From Hyphomonas sp. CY54-11-8 (GTDB lineage: Bacteria; Pseudomonadota; Alphaproteobacteria; Caulobacterales; Hyphomonadaceae), in the NCBI RefSeq assembly GCF_000682735.1, contig NZ_AWFD01000033.1:186001-250000 (forward strand): a stretch of DNA of 64,000 nt, in the 5' to 3' direction. Both the position numbers and the translations under genes were made by a program. Position 1 is the first letter of the stretch; each line of letters starts with the position of its first letter. Under the pieces are notes generated by a model. The model was not told where the DNA came from, did no database searches, and saw only the letters and a list, made by a program, of their open reading frames with translations. Of the stretch, positions 18,028-27,631 are shown piece after piece.

Positions 18028-18120
18028 TGCCCCAGAATTGCAGACGCGAATGATCAGGCAAGGGCTGCCTGGCGAATTCACGCCATCAACACCCCTCTTT
18101 CTTCGCAAACGCACAATCCT

Positions 18121-18180
18121 TGGTCAGCCCGGCGTGCTTTTGGGCATTTTCCGGGCCGGCCGGCCGGCGGGGCCTGACCA
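18121..18180. repeat. Inverted repeat between nrtA and the TonB receptor gene
   Basis: TGGTCAG at 18121-18127 is matched by CTGACCA at 18174-18180. The stem extends with CCC/GGG after a one-base bulge, and the interior is very GC-rich with repeated CCGG. The two genes diverge, so this is not a shared terminator. It may be a regulator site for the nrtA operon or a structural element. I do not recognise the motif. Confidence 0.45.
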
Positions 18181-18328
18181 TTCGGACCGCCGCGGACTGC
18201 AATTCCATTCCTGTTGCAACGCGCTTTGCGTGTGAGCCCGAACACTCAGGCCTTGCGCTCAGGAACCGCTGAACCCGCGTGGCAACCTGGCACTTGTTTT
18301 GAGAATGAATTGCAGATACACGCACGGC

Positions 18329-18343
18329 TGATAATCATTCTCA
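18329..18343. promoter_or_regulatory. Fur box upstream of the TonB receptor
   Basis: TGATAATCATTCTCA matches the 7-1-7 Fur consensus (TGATAATnATTATCA) at every defined position except one. It lies 15-29 bases before the TonB receptor start at 18358, close enough to overlap the promoter or ribosome-binding region. This implies iron repression of the receptor and the two genes after it. Confidence 0.8.
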
Positions 18344-18357
18344 ACAAGGACAGAGCC

Positions 18358-20535
18358 TTGAAGACTTCGACCCGCCTGTTTCTCGCTGCCGGACTGACCG
18401 CCGGTATGGCCGCCCCCTGCGCCCTCGCCCAGACGCCTCCCCCCGGCGAGGAAGAACGCGTCCTCGACACGGTCATCGTCAAGGATTCCTCCCAGGTCGA
18501 ACTGACACGTGAATATGCCGGCGGCCAGGTGGCGCGGGGCGGACGGGCCGGACTGCTCGGCAATCTCGACTTCCTGGATGCACCGTTCTCTGGCACGGCC
18601 TATACATCGGACCTGATCCTCACCCAACAATCCGACAGTGTCGGCGACGTCCTGCAGAACGACCCGGTGGTTCGCGTGGCCAAGGGGTTCGGAAACTTCC
18701 AGGAAGTCTATGTCCTGCGCGGATTTCCCGTCTATTCCGACGACATCACGCTGAACGGCGTCTATGGCATCCTGCCCCGCCAGTTTGTCGCGGCCGAGCT
18801 GCTTGAGCGGGTCGAAGTCTTCCGGGGCGCAAACGCCTTCATCAACGGCGCCGCGCCGGGCGGAAGCGGTGTCGGCGGAACCATCAACCTGGTCCCGAAG
18901 CGCGCGCCAGCTGATGGCGTACGCCGGGCAACCCTCGGCTATGAAACTTCCGGCCAGGCCTATGGCGCACTGGATATCGGGGACCGGTTCGGTCCGGCAC
19001 AGGAATGGGGTGTCCGCTTCAATGCCGTGCTCCGCGATGGCGAAGCGGCTGTCGAGGACCAGGACCGCGCCTTGTCGGTGTTTTCACTCGGAACGGACTA
19101 TGCCGGCGAGCGGTTCCGTTTCTCCGCGGACATCGGTTACCAGGACAACCGGATCGACGCGCCCCGTCCGCAGGTGACCCCGCTCGCAGGCGTGCCGACA
19201 GCGCCTGACAGCGACGCGAATTTCGCCCAACCCTGGACCTATACCGACGAGAAACAACTCTTCGGCGTGGTGCGCGGCGAATATGATTTCAATGAAGCTG
19301 TCACCGTCTGGCTGGGTGCCGGTGCCCGCAATGGCGAAGAAGCAAACGTGCTCGCCAACCCGAGCGCGGCCGGAGACGGTAGCCTGACCGCCTACCGCTT
19401 CGACAATACGCGCGAGGATGATGTCATCTCCTTCGATACCGGCCTCAGTGCTGAATTCCGGACCGGGCCGGTCGGCCACCGTGTCGTCGTATCGGCCTCT
19501 TCCGTCAGCCTGGAATCGAAGAATGCCTACGCCTTTTCAAGCTTCTTCACCCCCTTCGCAACAGATCTCTATAGCCCGGTCGACGTGGCCGCCCCGGCGG
19601 CAGATTTCTTTGTTGGCGGCAACCTCGCCAGTCCTCTGAAGACCGAAGAGGTCACCAACACCTCCTTTGCCATTGCCGACACATTGTCCTTCATCGACGG
19701 CCGCTTGCTGGCGACGGTCGGCCTGCGCCAGCAGGAGATCGACACAGCAAGCTTCGACTACAATACCGGCGCGGAACTTTCCGGATATGAAGACGACAAG
19801 ATCACCCCGGCCTTCGGTCTCGTCTACAAGGCGACGGGCGAGATTTCCCTCTATGCCAATTATGCCGAAAGCCTCCAGCCGGGCCAGATCGCCCCGGCGA
19901 CCAGCGGCGGCGTGACCATCCTCAATGCCGGCGAGGTGCTCGAACCCTTCACCGGTGAACAGGTCGAAGCCGGTGTCAAATATGATGGCGGCACTTTCGG
20001 CGCCACAGCCGCAATATTCCGCCTGACCCGCCCGAATGCGATTGTTGCGGAACAGGTGTTTTCCGCCTCCGGCGAGCAGGAAAATACCGGCCTCGAACTG
20101 ACCTTATTCGGAGAACCCATGGACGGCCTGCGCCTGATCGGCGGCGCAACCTTCCTCGATTCAGAGCTTGCAAAGACCCAGAGCGGCCTCGACCAGGGCA
20201 ACACCCCGATCGGCGTGCCGGAGATCCAGGCAAATCTCAACGCGGAATGGGAGGTCCCTGCGGTCGACGGACTGACCCTCGATGGACGGATCGTCTATAC
20301 AGGCGAGCAATATGTAAACACGGCGAACACGGTGGAACTGGACAGCTGGACCCGTCTCGATATCGGCGCCCGCTACTCGCTCGATATTTCTGACCGCCCC
20401 GTCACCCTGCAGGCGCGGCTCGAAAACCTCACCGATGAATCCTACTGGGCTTCGACAGGCGGCTTCCCGGGGGCCAACTATCTGATCCTTGGCAATCCCC
20501 GGACGTTCAGCGTCTCGGCCTCGATCGACTTCTAG
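18358..20535 (+). CDS. TonB-dependent siderophore receptor
   Basis: The 725-residue outer-membrane receptor has a signal peptide (LFLAAGLTAGMAAPCALAQ), a plug domain (QQSDSVGDVLQNDPVVRVAKG, VYVLRGFPVYSDDITLNGVYG, VEVFRGANAFINGAAPGG) and a barrel ending in FSVSASIDF. The order matches the TonB-siderophore family. The start is a TTG at 18358 with AAGGA seven bases upstream; the longer ATG frame from 18214 would include the Fur box and lacks a signal-like N-terminus. It imports a ferric siderophore of unknown identity. It heads an operon with a PepSY protein and a small membrane protein, which probably reduce or release the iron. Confidence 0.92.
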   Translation: MKTSTRLFLAAGLTAGMAAPCALAQTPPPGEEERVLDTVIVKDSSQVELTREYAGGQVARGGRAGLLGNLDFLDAPFSGTAYTSDLILTQQSDSVGDVLQNDPVVRVAKGFGNFQEVYVLRGFPVYSDDITLNGVYGILPRQFVAAELLERVEVFRGANAFINGAAPGGSGVGGTINLVPKRAPADGVRRATLGYETSGQAYGALDIGDRFGPAQEWGVRFNAVLRDGEAAVEDQDRALSVFSLGTDYAGERFRFSADIGYQDNRIDAPRPQVTPLAGVPTAPDSDANFAQPWTYTDEKQLFGVVRGEYDFNEAVTVWLGAGARNGEEANVLANPSAAGDGSLTAYRFDNTREDDVISFDTGLSAEFRTGPVGHRVVVSASSVSLESKNAYAFSSFFTPFATDLYSPVDVAAPAADFFVGGNLASPLKTEEVTNTSFAIADTLSFIDGRLLATVGLRQQEIDTASFDYNTGAELSGYEDDKITPAFGLVYKATGEISLYANYAESLQPGQIAPATSGGVTILNAGEVLEPFTGEQVEAGVKYDGGTFGATAAIFRLTRPNAIVAEQVFSASGEQENTGLELTLFGEPMDGLRLIGGATFLDSELAKTQSGLDQGNTPIGVPEIQANLNAEWEVPAVDGLTLDGRIVYTGEQYVNTANTVELDSWTRLDIGARYSLDISDRPVTLQARLENLTDESYWASTGGFPGANYLILGNPRTFSVSASIDF

Positions 20536-20549
20536 GAACGCAGCGCAAG

Positions 20550-21689
20550 ATGATGCAGGCAGGAACAATCAGGGCGTGGAGCTGGGTCCATAAATGGACG
20601 AGCCTCATCTCGACCCTGTTCCTGCTCATGCTCTGCCTGACCGGGCTGCCGCTCATTTTCCATGACGAGATCGACACCGCGCTCAATCCGGAAAGCTGGC
20701 AGCCGGCACATCCAGGCGGGACACACCTGACGCTTGACGATATCCTCGACATCTCGCTCGAACACCGTCCGGGCGAGGTGCCGATCTTCATGAGTTTCGA
20801 CATTGACCGGCCGGTCGTGAACGTCACCACAGGCCCCGCCGCAGACGCGCCGGGGCCTGACATGCACTTTGCCTCCTTCGATTTGACGAGCGGTGATCTC
20901 GTGCCACCCGCAGACCGCGGCGAGAGCGTCATGGAGTTCATTCTCCAGCTGCATACGGACATGTTCCTCGGATTGCCGGGCATGCTGTTCCTTGGCGCAA
21001 TGGGATGCCTTTTCGTTGCCGCGATCATCTCGGGCGTCGTCCTTTATGCGCCTTTCATGCGCAAGTTGGATTTCGGCACGGTTCGCCGGCGCCAGTCCCC
21101 GCGCCTGAAATGGCTCGACTACCACAACCTCCTCGGCATCGTGACACTCGCCTGGGTCTTGGTCGTAGGTATAACGGGTGTCATCAACACACTCGAAACA
21201 CCCATTATAGATACGTGGCGCACGAATGAACTGGCAGACCTTATTGCCGGCAATGAAACGGCGTTTCTTGCAGGACCGCGTGCCTCACTTGATGATGCTG
21301 TCCGGGAAGCGGTCAAACTGGCACCGGATATGGAACTTCAGTTTGTGGCCTTTCCCGGCAGCGGCTTTTCGACAGGCGCGCACTATGCCGTGTTCCTTCA
21401 TGGCGACAAGCCGCTGACAGAGAATATCATCACGCCGGTCCTGATCCATGCCGGAACGGGTGAGATCGCCGGGCTCCGGCAGATGCCCTGGTATACAAAG
21501 GCCCTCTCCCTCTCCCGGCCATTGCATTTCGGGGATTATGGCGGCCTGCTCCTGAAACTCGTCTGGCTGGTCCTCGACCTCGTCACGATCATTGTTCTGG
21601 CAAGCGGGCTCTATCTCTGGCTCACCAAGCGGGAATCACCGCGCCGAAGGACGACCCTGTCTCATGAGTCCAATGCAGGCTCCGCATGA
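20550..21689 (+). CDS. PepSY-associated membrane protein (siderophore-iron reductase-like)
   Basis: The 379-residue protein starts with WSWVHKWTSLISTLFLLMLCLTGLPLIF, the first membrane segment of the PepSY_TM family. Further membrane segments lie near residues 140-170, 200-220 and 340-360. The two soluble loops contain PepSY-like segments. Such proteins accompany siderophore receptors and are thought to act in iron reduction at the inner membrane. It lies 14 bp after the receptor and shares a four-base overlap with the next gene, so it should be Fur-regulated. Confidence 0.85.
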   Translation: MMQAGTIRAWSWVHKWTSLISTLFLLMLCLTGLPLIFHDEIDTALNPESWQPAHPGGTHLTLDDILDISLEHRPGEVPIFMSFDIDRPVVNVTTGPAADAPGPDMHFASFDLTSGDLVPPADRGESVMEFILQLHTDMFLGLPGMLFLGAMGCLFVAAIISGVVLYAPFMRKLDFGTVRRRQSPRLKWLDYHNLLGIVTLAWVLVVGITGVINTLETPIIDTWRTNELADLIAGNETAFLAGPRASLDDAVREAVKLAPDMELQFVAFPGSGFSTGAHYAVFLHGDKPLTENIITPVLIHAGTGEIAGLRQMPWYTKALSLSRPLHFGDYGGLLLKLVWLVLDLVTIIVLASGLYLWLTKRESPRRRTTLSHESNAGSA

Positions 21690-21886
21690 CCAGGCGGGGT
21701 TCAAACAGGGAACGGCCGCGCGGCCTTGCCGTCATGTTCGCCGTGCCTGCAGCGCTGTTTGTGGTCAGTCTCACGGGCCTCGTCGCAGCGCTCCTGAAGG
21801 ATGGCGGACTGGACACCCTGTTCGCACTGGCAGCCGGCGCTGGCATTCTGGCACTCGCGTGGGCCATATTCTGGAAACGCAACTGA
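21686..21886 (+). CDS. Small two-helix membrane protein of the siderophore operon
   Basis: The 66-residue protein has a basic N-terminus and two hydrophobic stretches, GLAVMFAVPAALFVVSLTGLV and TLFALAAGAGILALAWAIF, ending in WKRN. Its ATG overlaps the stop of the PepSY gene (ATGA), which argues for a real coupled gene. Small two-helix proteins of this form are common after PepSY genes in siderophore operons. Its function is not known to me. Confidence 0.75.
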   Translation: MTRRGSNRERPRGLAVMFAVPAALFVVSLTGLVAALLKDGGLDTLFALAAGAGILALAWAIFWKRN

Positions 21887-22010
21887 GCGCCACAGGGGCA
21901 GCGTCCCAGTCGTGGGTCGCCGGATTCTTTCCCTGTCCTTGACCGGAGGATTTCCCGGCCGGGCCTGGCAAACGGAGTACGGTTTCGATTATCCTCCCTG
22001 CCATCCACGT

Positions 22011-23426
22011 TCATCCCAATGAAAGCCGATAGAGCGTTACCTGGCTCGTGCCGCCTGTACGATTGACGATCAGGCGAATGGTCCATACGGACGCCCCGGC
22101 GAATTCTGAGGCACTTACGGTTGCTAATGCAGCGTTGGTCACGCTCGATCGGCCTTGTGCGACCGGCTTCCAACTCGAGGGGGTCTCGCCTTGCCCGATC
22201 TCGACACGATAGATTTCCAGTCTGTCGGATGTCGCGGTACCAATGATCTCCGCAGCGGGGCCATCAGTACTCTGAACTACGTGCACACTTGATATCTCAG
22301 CGACAATGGAGGCATTGGGATCCGCGGCAAACGCGGCCCCAATGTCAAGCGCGCCATGGCCCGTGAACTGGTCAACGCCAGAAGCACCGATATCCTTTGC
22401 CGACTGGAGCAATGCCTGGCGCACCTGGTTTGCTGTTAGCGAGGGATTGCGCGACCACAGCAAGGAGGCCCCGCCTGTTACGAACGGCGCTGCAAAAGAG
22501 GTCCCGGTGGCGCGGTAATAGCGCTTGTCCGGGCCCACAATCGCAGAACCAGGCTTATAAGCATCCGTGATGTTCATGAGTGTGTCGGTCGCCCGCGCTC
22601 TCAACGACAGAATGTCTTCGCCTGGAGCCGCGATCGAAACTTGCGGGCCCCAATTAGAGTAAGTGGAGCGCTCGCCATTCCGACCAATGGCTGCCACCGT
22701 GATCACAGCTGGATGATTGACGAAAGCATAATCCGCCAGGTCCTGCCCTTCATTCCCGGCAGCCACCACAACGAGCACGTCGTTCTGTGCGGCATAATCT
22801 AGCGCTGCGGTCTCAAGCTCCAGTGCAGAGGGACCGCCCAAGCTGAGATTGATCACCCTCGCACCATTGTCGACCGCATATCTGATCGCGTCGGTGACAT
22901 AGGCGGTTCGGGTTCGCCCGAAATTATTTACGGCTTTCAGCACCATGATCCGCGCATAGGGATTGAGCCCCGTCATCCCTATGCCATTGTTCACCTCAGC
23001 AGCGATGAGCCCGGAGGTGAATGTGCCATGGCCGTCATAATCCCATGGCTGGTTCGTGCCAGCCAGAAAGTCCCAGCCAATTCGGTCATCGACATAGCCA
23101 TTGCCATCATCGTCGATGCCATTCCCGATGATCTCATTGTCATTGGTCCAGAGGCTGCCCCATGACAGGTCGAGATGGTTCCAGTCTATTCCTGTGTCGA
23201 TTACAGCCACGATGACGGGCGACGGCGATTCCCCAAGGGCGTCCCAGACCACATACGGATCGCTCAGCCCAATGGCATCGAAAGCCCATTGGTCACGGAA
23301 ATCCTGTCCCCATGCCCCGGAAGAATGGAAGTAAGGGTCACCGATCCGGGGCGAATCTTCCTGGCTTGCCGAACTGAGGCCGAAGCCACTCGCAAGCAGG
23401 AGGAATGCGAGGAAACGAAGCCTCAT
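22011..23426 (-). CDS. Secreted subtilisin-like serine protease (S8 family)
   Basis: The 471-residue protein has a signal peptide (LRFLAFLLLASGFGLSSAS) and a complete S8 triad: Asp near 77 in VIVAVIDTGID, His near 133 in GHGTFTSGLIAAE, and Ser near 310 in GTSFAAPFVTGG. An acidic DDDGNGYVDD segment after the Asp box resembles a calcium site. A short beta-rich tail of about 110 residues follows the catalytic domain; there is no long prodomain. The ATG overlaps the stop of the giant upstream gene by four bases, so the two are coupled. It may process or mature the upstream secreted protein, which is inference. Confidence 0.9.
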   Translation of the reverse strand: MRLRFLAFLLLASGFGLSSASQEDSPRIGDPYFHSSGAWGQDFRDQWAFDAIGLSDPYVVWDALGESPSPVIVAVIDTGIDWNHLDLSWGSLWTNDNEIIGNGIDDDGNGYVDDRIGWDFLAGTNQPWDYDGHGTFTSGLIAAEVNNGIGMTGLNPYARIMVLKAVNNFGRTRTAYVTDAIRYAVDNGARVINLSLGGPSALELETAALDYAAQNDVLVVVAAGNEGQDLADYAFVNHPAVITVAAIGRNGERSTYSNWGPQVSIAAPGEDILSLRARATDTLMNITDAYKPGSAIVGPDKRYYRATGTSFAAPFVTGGASLLWSRNPSLTANQVRQALLQSAKDIGASGVDQFTGHGALDIGAAFAADPNASIVAEISSVHVVQSTDGPAAEIIGTATSDRLEIYRVEIGQGETPSSWKPVAQGRSSVTNAALATVSASEFAGASVWTIRLIVNRTGGTSQVTLYRLSLG

Positions 23427-26400
23427 TGGGTCGCCTCCTTCTTCTCCAGACATGGCCCAAGCGCCTGCCAGTCCGCATCGTACTGCTCATAGGCCCCGCC
23501 GCCGTTCAGGCGGAAGCTCAGCTTCGGGGTGAGGCTGAGGGATGTGCCGAGTTGCCAATCCAGATCGCCTTGCCCATCCGAGCCGAGCCTGGTCTGCGGC
23601 GCGTCAGCTGCTGCGGCGTCCTGCATCATCAAGCCGAAAATGACGGGGGAAAGACCGAGGAACTCGGAGCCCTGCAACCAGCTCTCAAGCTGGGCTTCCC
23701 GCCATAGTTCAGCAAGGCGATTAACACCGCGCTGCCCGGCCACTTCACGCGCCTGGTTCAGCGCACTGATCCGATCAGGTTGGTTGGCCAGGTTCTGAAA
23801 GAAATCATCCCAGTGCCGGGCAGCCGCTTGTCCGGCTTCTGATCGAAAGGCCTGTCGTCCTCTCGCCCCGGCGCGCTCAAGCGCCCAATAGGCATCCATC
23901 GCCTCGTCGCCGCCTGCCCGGATCACATCGTCAGCAGCGCCAACGGTTCCGGAGAAGACATCATCGGAAAATTTATACCAGAGTTGCAGCCAATCCCGGC
24001 TTGCAGTTCCCAATCCTGTCGGCGCTTCGATTCCAGCAGCGGTTCGTGCGGCCTCAAAGGCCTGCCAGGCTTCATCCATACTCTGGGCGCCAAAGCGGTG
24101 ACCATGCTCGGCGGCGGCCTGAGCCGTATTGTAGACGCCGGTTACAGCCTCGGATGACCCGCCCAATGCGGCCTCGCTGCCCTCTCGTATCGTGGCACTG
24201 GTGGCGGAGCTGGTCGCGGCGCCAGTGGTGCCGGCAGCGCTGCTGGTCGTGGCGCGTCCGGTTGCCTGTTTGGTCAGCTGAATGACCCCGGTATCGAGAG
24301 CAATCGCTGTCCGCTCTGCTGCCTGGGCGCCGAACACACGACTTGAGCCATTGATCACCAGTTTGCGGGCGCCGTTTATCAGCACGCCGCCGCTGACATA
24401 TAGTCCGACATCGACTGCAAAACCGGCCTTGGTAATGTTCCCAAGCGAGTCGAGGTGCTGCTGCGCGGAATCGCGCTGGGCTTCGAACTGGCCTTTCTTG
24501 CGATTGAGCACGGTTTCCCTGAATGAACCGGGCTCGGCATCCTCCAGCAACCCATCAACGATGTTGAGCTTTTCCTCAGCCGAGATCAGCGAGAACTCGG
24601 ACATGCGCACCAATCTGTCATTGTCATAAGACAAGCCACTGCCCACCGACACCCAGCGTGTGACCCAGGTGGTCCACTGCTTGGCGTCCTGGACACTCGT
24701 ATCAAAGCCATAGCGCGACGCGATATTCTCCCAAGCGGCCTGATTGATTTCATTCGTAGTGGTCGAGAGTTCTTGCGCTTGCGCCTCCTGCTGCGGCCGG
24801 TCGAGATCATTTAGCTGTTCGGCGATTGGGGTGGTCTGCGCATGAATACCGGCTTGCAGGTCTGTGATTTCCTTCAGGAAGCCCCTGATCTGCTTTTCGC
24901 GTTTCTCGTCGCCCTTCTCGATAGCCGTCTCCAGTTGCTCCTCAAAGCCGGCGCGTGATGCATTCAGACGGTTCTGCCGCTCCACCAGCGCGTCATATTG
25001 AGACTGCAATAGCGCTTTGGTCTTGGCGGGGGCTGCGGTCGCGCTGACAGGGGCGTTTTGAGACCCGGCCGGCGTTCGCGGAACCACGGCTCCATCTTTC
25101 AACATGGGCACGTGGTCACCGAATTCGAGGGCCATCTGGTCCAGGAAATCTTCGACAACCAGCTCCTGATACAGATCGCCGCCTTCGAGCATGCTGTCGA
25201 TCAAGTCGGAGAGATCCTGGTTGAGGTCATTGATCGCCTCGAGCGCTTGTTCCGGACCGCCCTGACCTAGATCGAAAATCGGACCTGTTCCCGGTCCGAC
25301 GCCGCAAGCTGGCGGCAGCGCCCTATAGTCCTCCAGCAGAGTGAAATCCTGCCATACCGGACGCCAGGTCAGGTACGGATCAAATATCTCATCAATGATG
25401 GTCGATGTGATCGAGCCCTCAGGATCGCCGTGGGTGCCGGCATAATGATCCAGTGCCCAGCCGTAATAGAACAATTCAGACAGCGCGACCGCAGCTTCCA
25501 GGTCTGCGGAGTTTTGGCCAGGCAAGGCGGGCGGGATGGGTTGGACCTGAACGTCCGAGCCCGGGTTTCCTCCGATGGCAACTTCAATGGGCGCAGCTGG
25601 TGGTGCGGCCTGAGGATGCTCTTCCTCCAGACCACAAGGTTTGACGGTCAACTCGATGGAGCGGGCGGCCTTTTTCTTCTCATTTGTGGCCGTTTCAACC
25701 ACGTCGAAGCGAATGGCGTATTTTCCAGGCTTGTCGGGCGCAAGTATGACGAGCGTGTAGGTGCTTGAACCCGGGTTGAAATTCATCTCTTCCGGCATGC
25801 CGCCCGGCAGGATGGTTGCGGTCACCTTTACCGTGTCATCTTCACGATCATGAATTTGCGCACCAACGGTAATCAGGCCGCGTGGACAGACTTCCTTCAG
25901 GATAACCATTTCTGTCCCGGTCATATAGCCAATAGCACCAACCGTGGGCGGATCATTGCCGATCTTGATCTCGGTCTCGAAACTGGTCCCATTGGGAGAG
26001 CTCCCGTTCGGTCCGGGGCCGTCCTCAGCGCGTGCCGTGATCTTGTGGGTCCCGCTGTCGCGCGTATGCGCAAATGTATCGGGATTGATGCGGAAGCTGA
26101 AGCCTTCGTCATCGCTGCTTGTTTTGCGAATGGATCCATTTGACAGGCGATAAACCCGTCCGCCAGCTGCGCGCGCATCAATCTCGATCTCTTCGATGTC
26201 GTCTGCACCATTGCCATCGCGGATCGTGCCGTCGAGCCCGACGGGAATACTGTCATTGGAGTGAAATGCGTCTCGCGGGGCGGGTCTCAGAAACGCTTCA
26301 GGCGCAACATTCTCGACCGTGATCTCGACGGGCTGGTCCGTCGTGAGCTGTGGTAGTCCGGTATCCATCACACGAATGACCGGCGAGAAAATGCCATGCG

Positions 26401-27550
26401 CGTGGGGGTCGTCGATCTTTCCCTCGCGCTTCACCTTGAAGACATATTCGCCCTTGCCGGGATCAAAGCTGGTCTGGGACTTGGATGACCAGCGATTGAA
26501 GGCGTTTCGAGGTGTTGTCTTCAGCGCATCGGGATGATCCGTCAGCCTGACACGATTTCGATCAATCTCATTGGGATTATTGGTGTCTGCATTGCGGTCG
26601 ACTATCGTAATCTCACCATCAATCAAGACAGATTCCCCGGGTTCGACGCTGAAGATAAAGGCCGCACTGGTAATCTCAGGTGCAACATTCTTGACCTCAA
26701 TCGTGGCATTCTGCCTTCCGGTCGTGAAGCCTGGCCCCGGAACGCCGACGGGGCGCCCCTCGACATCGACACGAATGTTATAGCTGCGGTCGGCTCGGAT
26801 CTTTGCGACGGTAATCTGGATACTTGCGGCTGCGGTATTCAGGCCATTGATGGAGTAGGCCGGCCTGGCGCCGGGTTCGGCAATTGCGCCTGCGCCCGTG
26901 ACCGTTACCTTCGTAATCGTGACAGCCTTCCCGCTGCGCGTCATGGCAGTGACGGGGATATTGATGTTCGCGCCTGGCTCGGCCGGCCCTGGCGGAGTGA
27001 CCGTGACCGAGGCAATCGGATCCGCTGCCGGATCACAATCCCGGTCAGGCGGATCTGCGCGCCGTAAATCGGTTTCTAGGCTGCGTATGCCATCACGGGC
27101 TCCGTCCAGATTGCGTTCGACACGGGCCACTTCCTCAGGCGAAATGGTTGTCTCGCTGCGCGTGAGGTCGACCCCCGCTTCAAGGTTTCCCGTATCTTCG
27201 TCAGAGTCCAGAAAGCCGAACTTGATCCGACGGCCGATCTGTCCTTCGCCTGAGCGGCCATACTGCTCGTTCTTCGCCTTGATCGTGCGCAGCCGCATAC
27301 GCAACCGAAGATGCCTTGTGGCAAAGTCTGAGAGCCTTGCTGCGTCCTGCTCCTTGTTCGGTGTCGCTGGGGGGCACTGATAGTTTGACTGTAGCGTAAA
27401 CCCCGCTACGTCGCCCAACAGGGCACTCACATCATTGTCGAGCTCAGCAAAAAGCCCCTGCAGCTCCTTTGCTTCAGACTCCGCATGCGCAGTCCCCTGC
27501 AGGAAAAGGCATGCCGCAGCCAAACAAAGAATTCCGAGAACAAGTCTCAT
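23423..27550 (-). CDS. Giant secreted protein of unknown function (1375 residues)
   Basis: I do not recognise the family. A signal peptide (LVLGILCLAAACLFLQGTAHA) is followed by a helical region with coiled potential (to about 165). Several beta-rich Ig/cadherin-like segments (about 170-640) have repeated phrases such as EITVENVAPEA and ATIEVKNVAPEI, each closing one module. A proline-rich linker (about 643-690) leads to a helical part with a long coiled coil (about 840-950). A glycine/alanine-rich weakly hydrophobic stretch lies near 1050-1080, and a Ser/Thr/Ala-rich stretch follows. The end is beta-like (LDWQLGTSLSLTPKLSFRLNGGG) with one cysteine. The gene lies between a barrel gene and a protease gene in one operon. 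Surface adhesin, export substrate or toxin-like carrier are all possible. Confidence 0.85.
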   Translation of the reverse strand: MRLVLGILCLAAACLFLQGTAHAESEAKELQGLFAELDNDVSALLGDVAGFTLQSNYQCPPATPNKEQDAARLSDFATRHLRLRMRLRTIKAKNEQYGRSGEGQIGRRIKFGFLDSDEDTGNLEAGVDLTRSETTISPEEVARVERNLDGARDGIRSLETDLRRADPPDRDCDPAADPIASVTVTPPGPAEPGANINIPVTAMTRSGKAVTITKVTVTGAGAIAEPGARPAYSINGLNTAAASIQITVAKIRADRSYNIRVDVEGRPVGVPGPGFTTGRQNATIEVKNVAPEITSAAFIFSVEPGESVLIDGEITIVDRNADTNNPNEIDRNRVRLTDHPDALKTTPRNAFNRWSSKSQTSFDPGKGEYVFKVKREGKIDDPHAHGIFSPVIRVMDTGLPQLTTDQPVEITVENVAPEAFLRPAPRDAFHSNDSIPVGLDGTIRDGNGADDIEEIEIDARAAGGRVYRLSNGSIRKTSSDDEGFSFRINPDTFAHTRDSGTHKITARAEDGPGPNGSSPNGTSFETEIKIGNDPPTVGAIGYMTGTEMVILKEVCPRGLITVGAQIHDREDDTVKVTATILPGGMPEEMNFNPGSSTYTLVILAPDKPGKYAIRFDVVETATNEKKKAARSIELTVKPCGLEEEHPQAAPPAAPIEVAIGGNPGSDVQVQPIPPALPGQNSADLEAAVALSELFYYGWALDHYAGTHGDPEGSITSTIIDEIFDPYLTWRPVWQDFTLLEDYRALPPACGVGPGTGPIFDLGQGGPEQALEAINDLNQDLSDLIDSMLEGGDLYQELVVEDFLDQMALEFGDHVPMLKDGAVVPRTPAGSQNAPVSATAAPAKTKALLQSQYDALVERQNRLNASRAGFEEQLETAIEKGDEKREKQIRGFLKEITDLQAGIHAQTTPIAEQLNDLDRPQQEAQAQELSTTTNEINQAAWENIASRYGFDTSVQDAKQWTTWVTRWVSVGSGLSYDNDRLVRMSEFSLISAEEKLNIVDGLLEDAEPGSFRETVLNRKKGQFEAQRDSAQQHLDSLGNITKAGFAVDVGLYVSGGVLINGARKLVINGSSRVFGAQAAERTAIALDTGVIQLTKQATGRATTSSAAGTTGAATSSATSATIREGSEAALGGSSEAVTGVYNTAQAAAEHGHRFGAQSMDEAWQAFEAARTAAGIEAPTGLGTASRDWLQLWYKFSDDVFSGTVGAADDVIRAGGDEAMDAYWALERAGARGRQAFRSEAGQAAARHWDDFFQNLANQPDRISALNQAREVAGQRGVNRLAELWREAQLESWLQGSEFLGLSPVIFGLMMQDAAAADAPQTRLGSDGQGDLDWQLGTSLSLTPKLSFRLNGGGAYEQYDADWQALGPCLEKKEATQ

Positions 27551-27631
27551 AGCAGGCGTCCCGTTCCCCAGCCGATTTCGGTCTGGTGAAGGAGGCGGCG
27601 CGGTCCCATCTGCGCCGCCTCAATCCCTGGC

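Noticed and set aside
17893-18114. N-terminal extension of NrtA
   Set aside because: The frame is open, but it would place about 74 non-signal residues before a clear lipoprotein signal, and the stretch holds the leader hairpins.
18140-18240. Sigma-54 promoter for the nrtA operon
   Set aside because: GG and GC pairs occur near a TTGCA-like stretch, but spacing is eleven rather than ten bases in the candidates examined.
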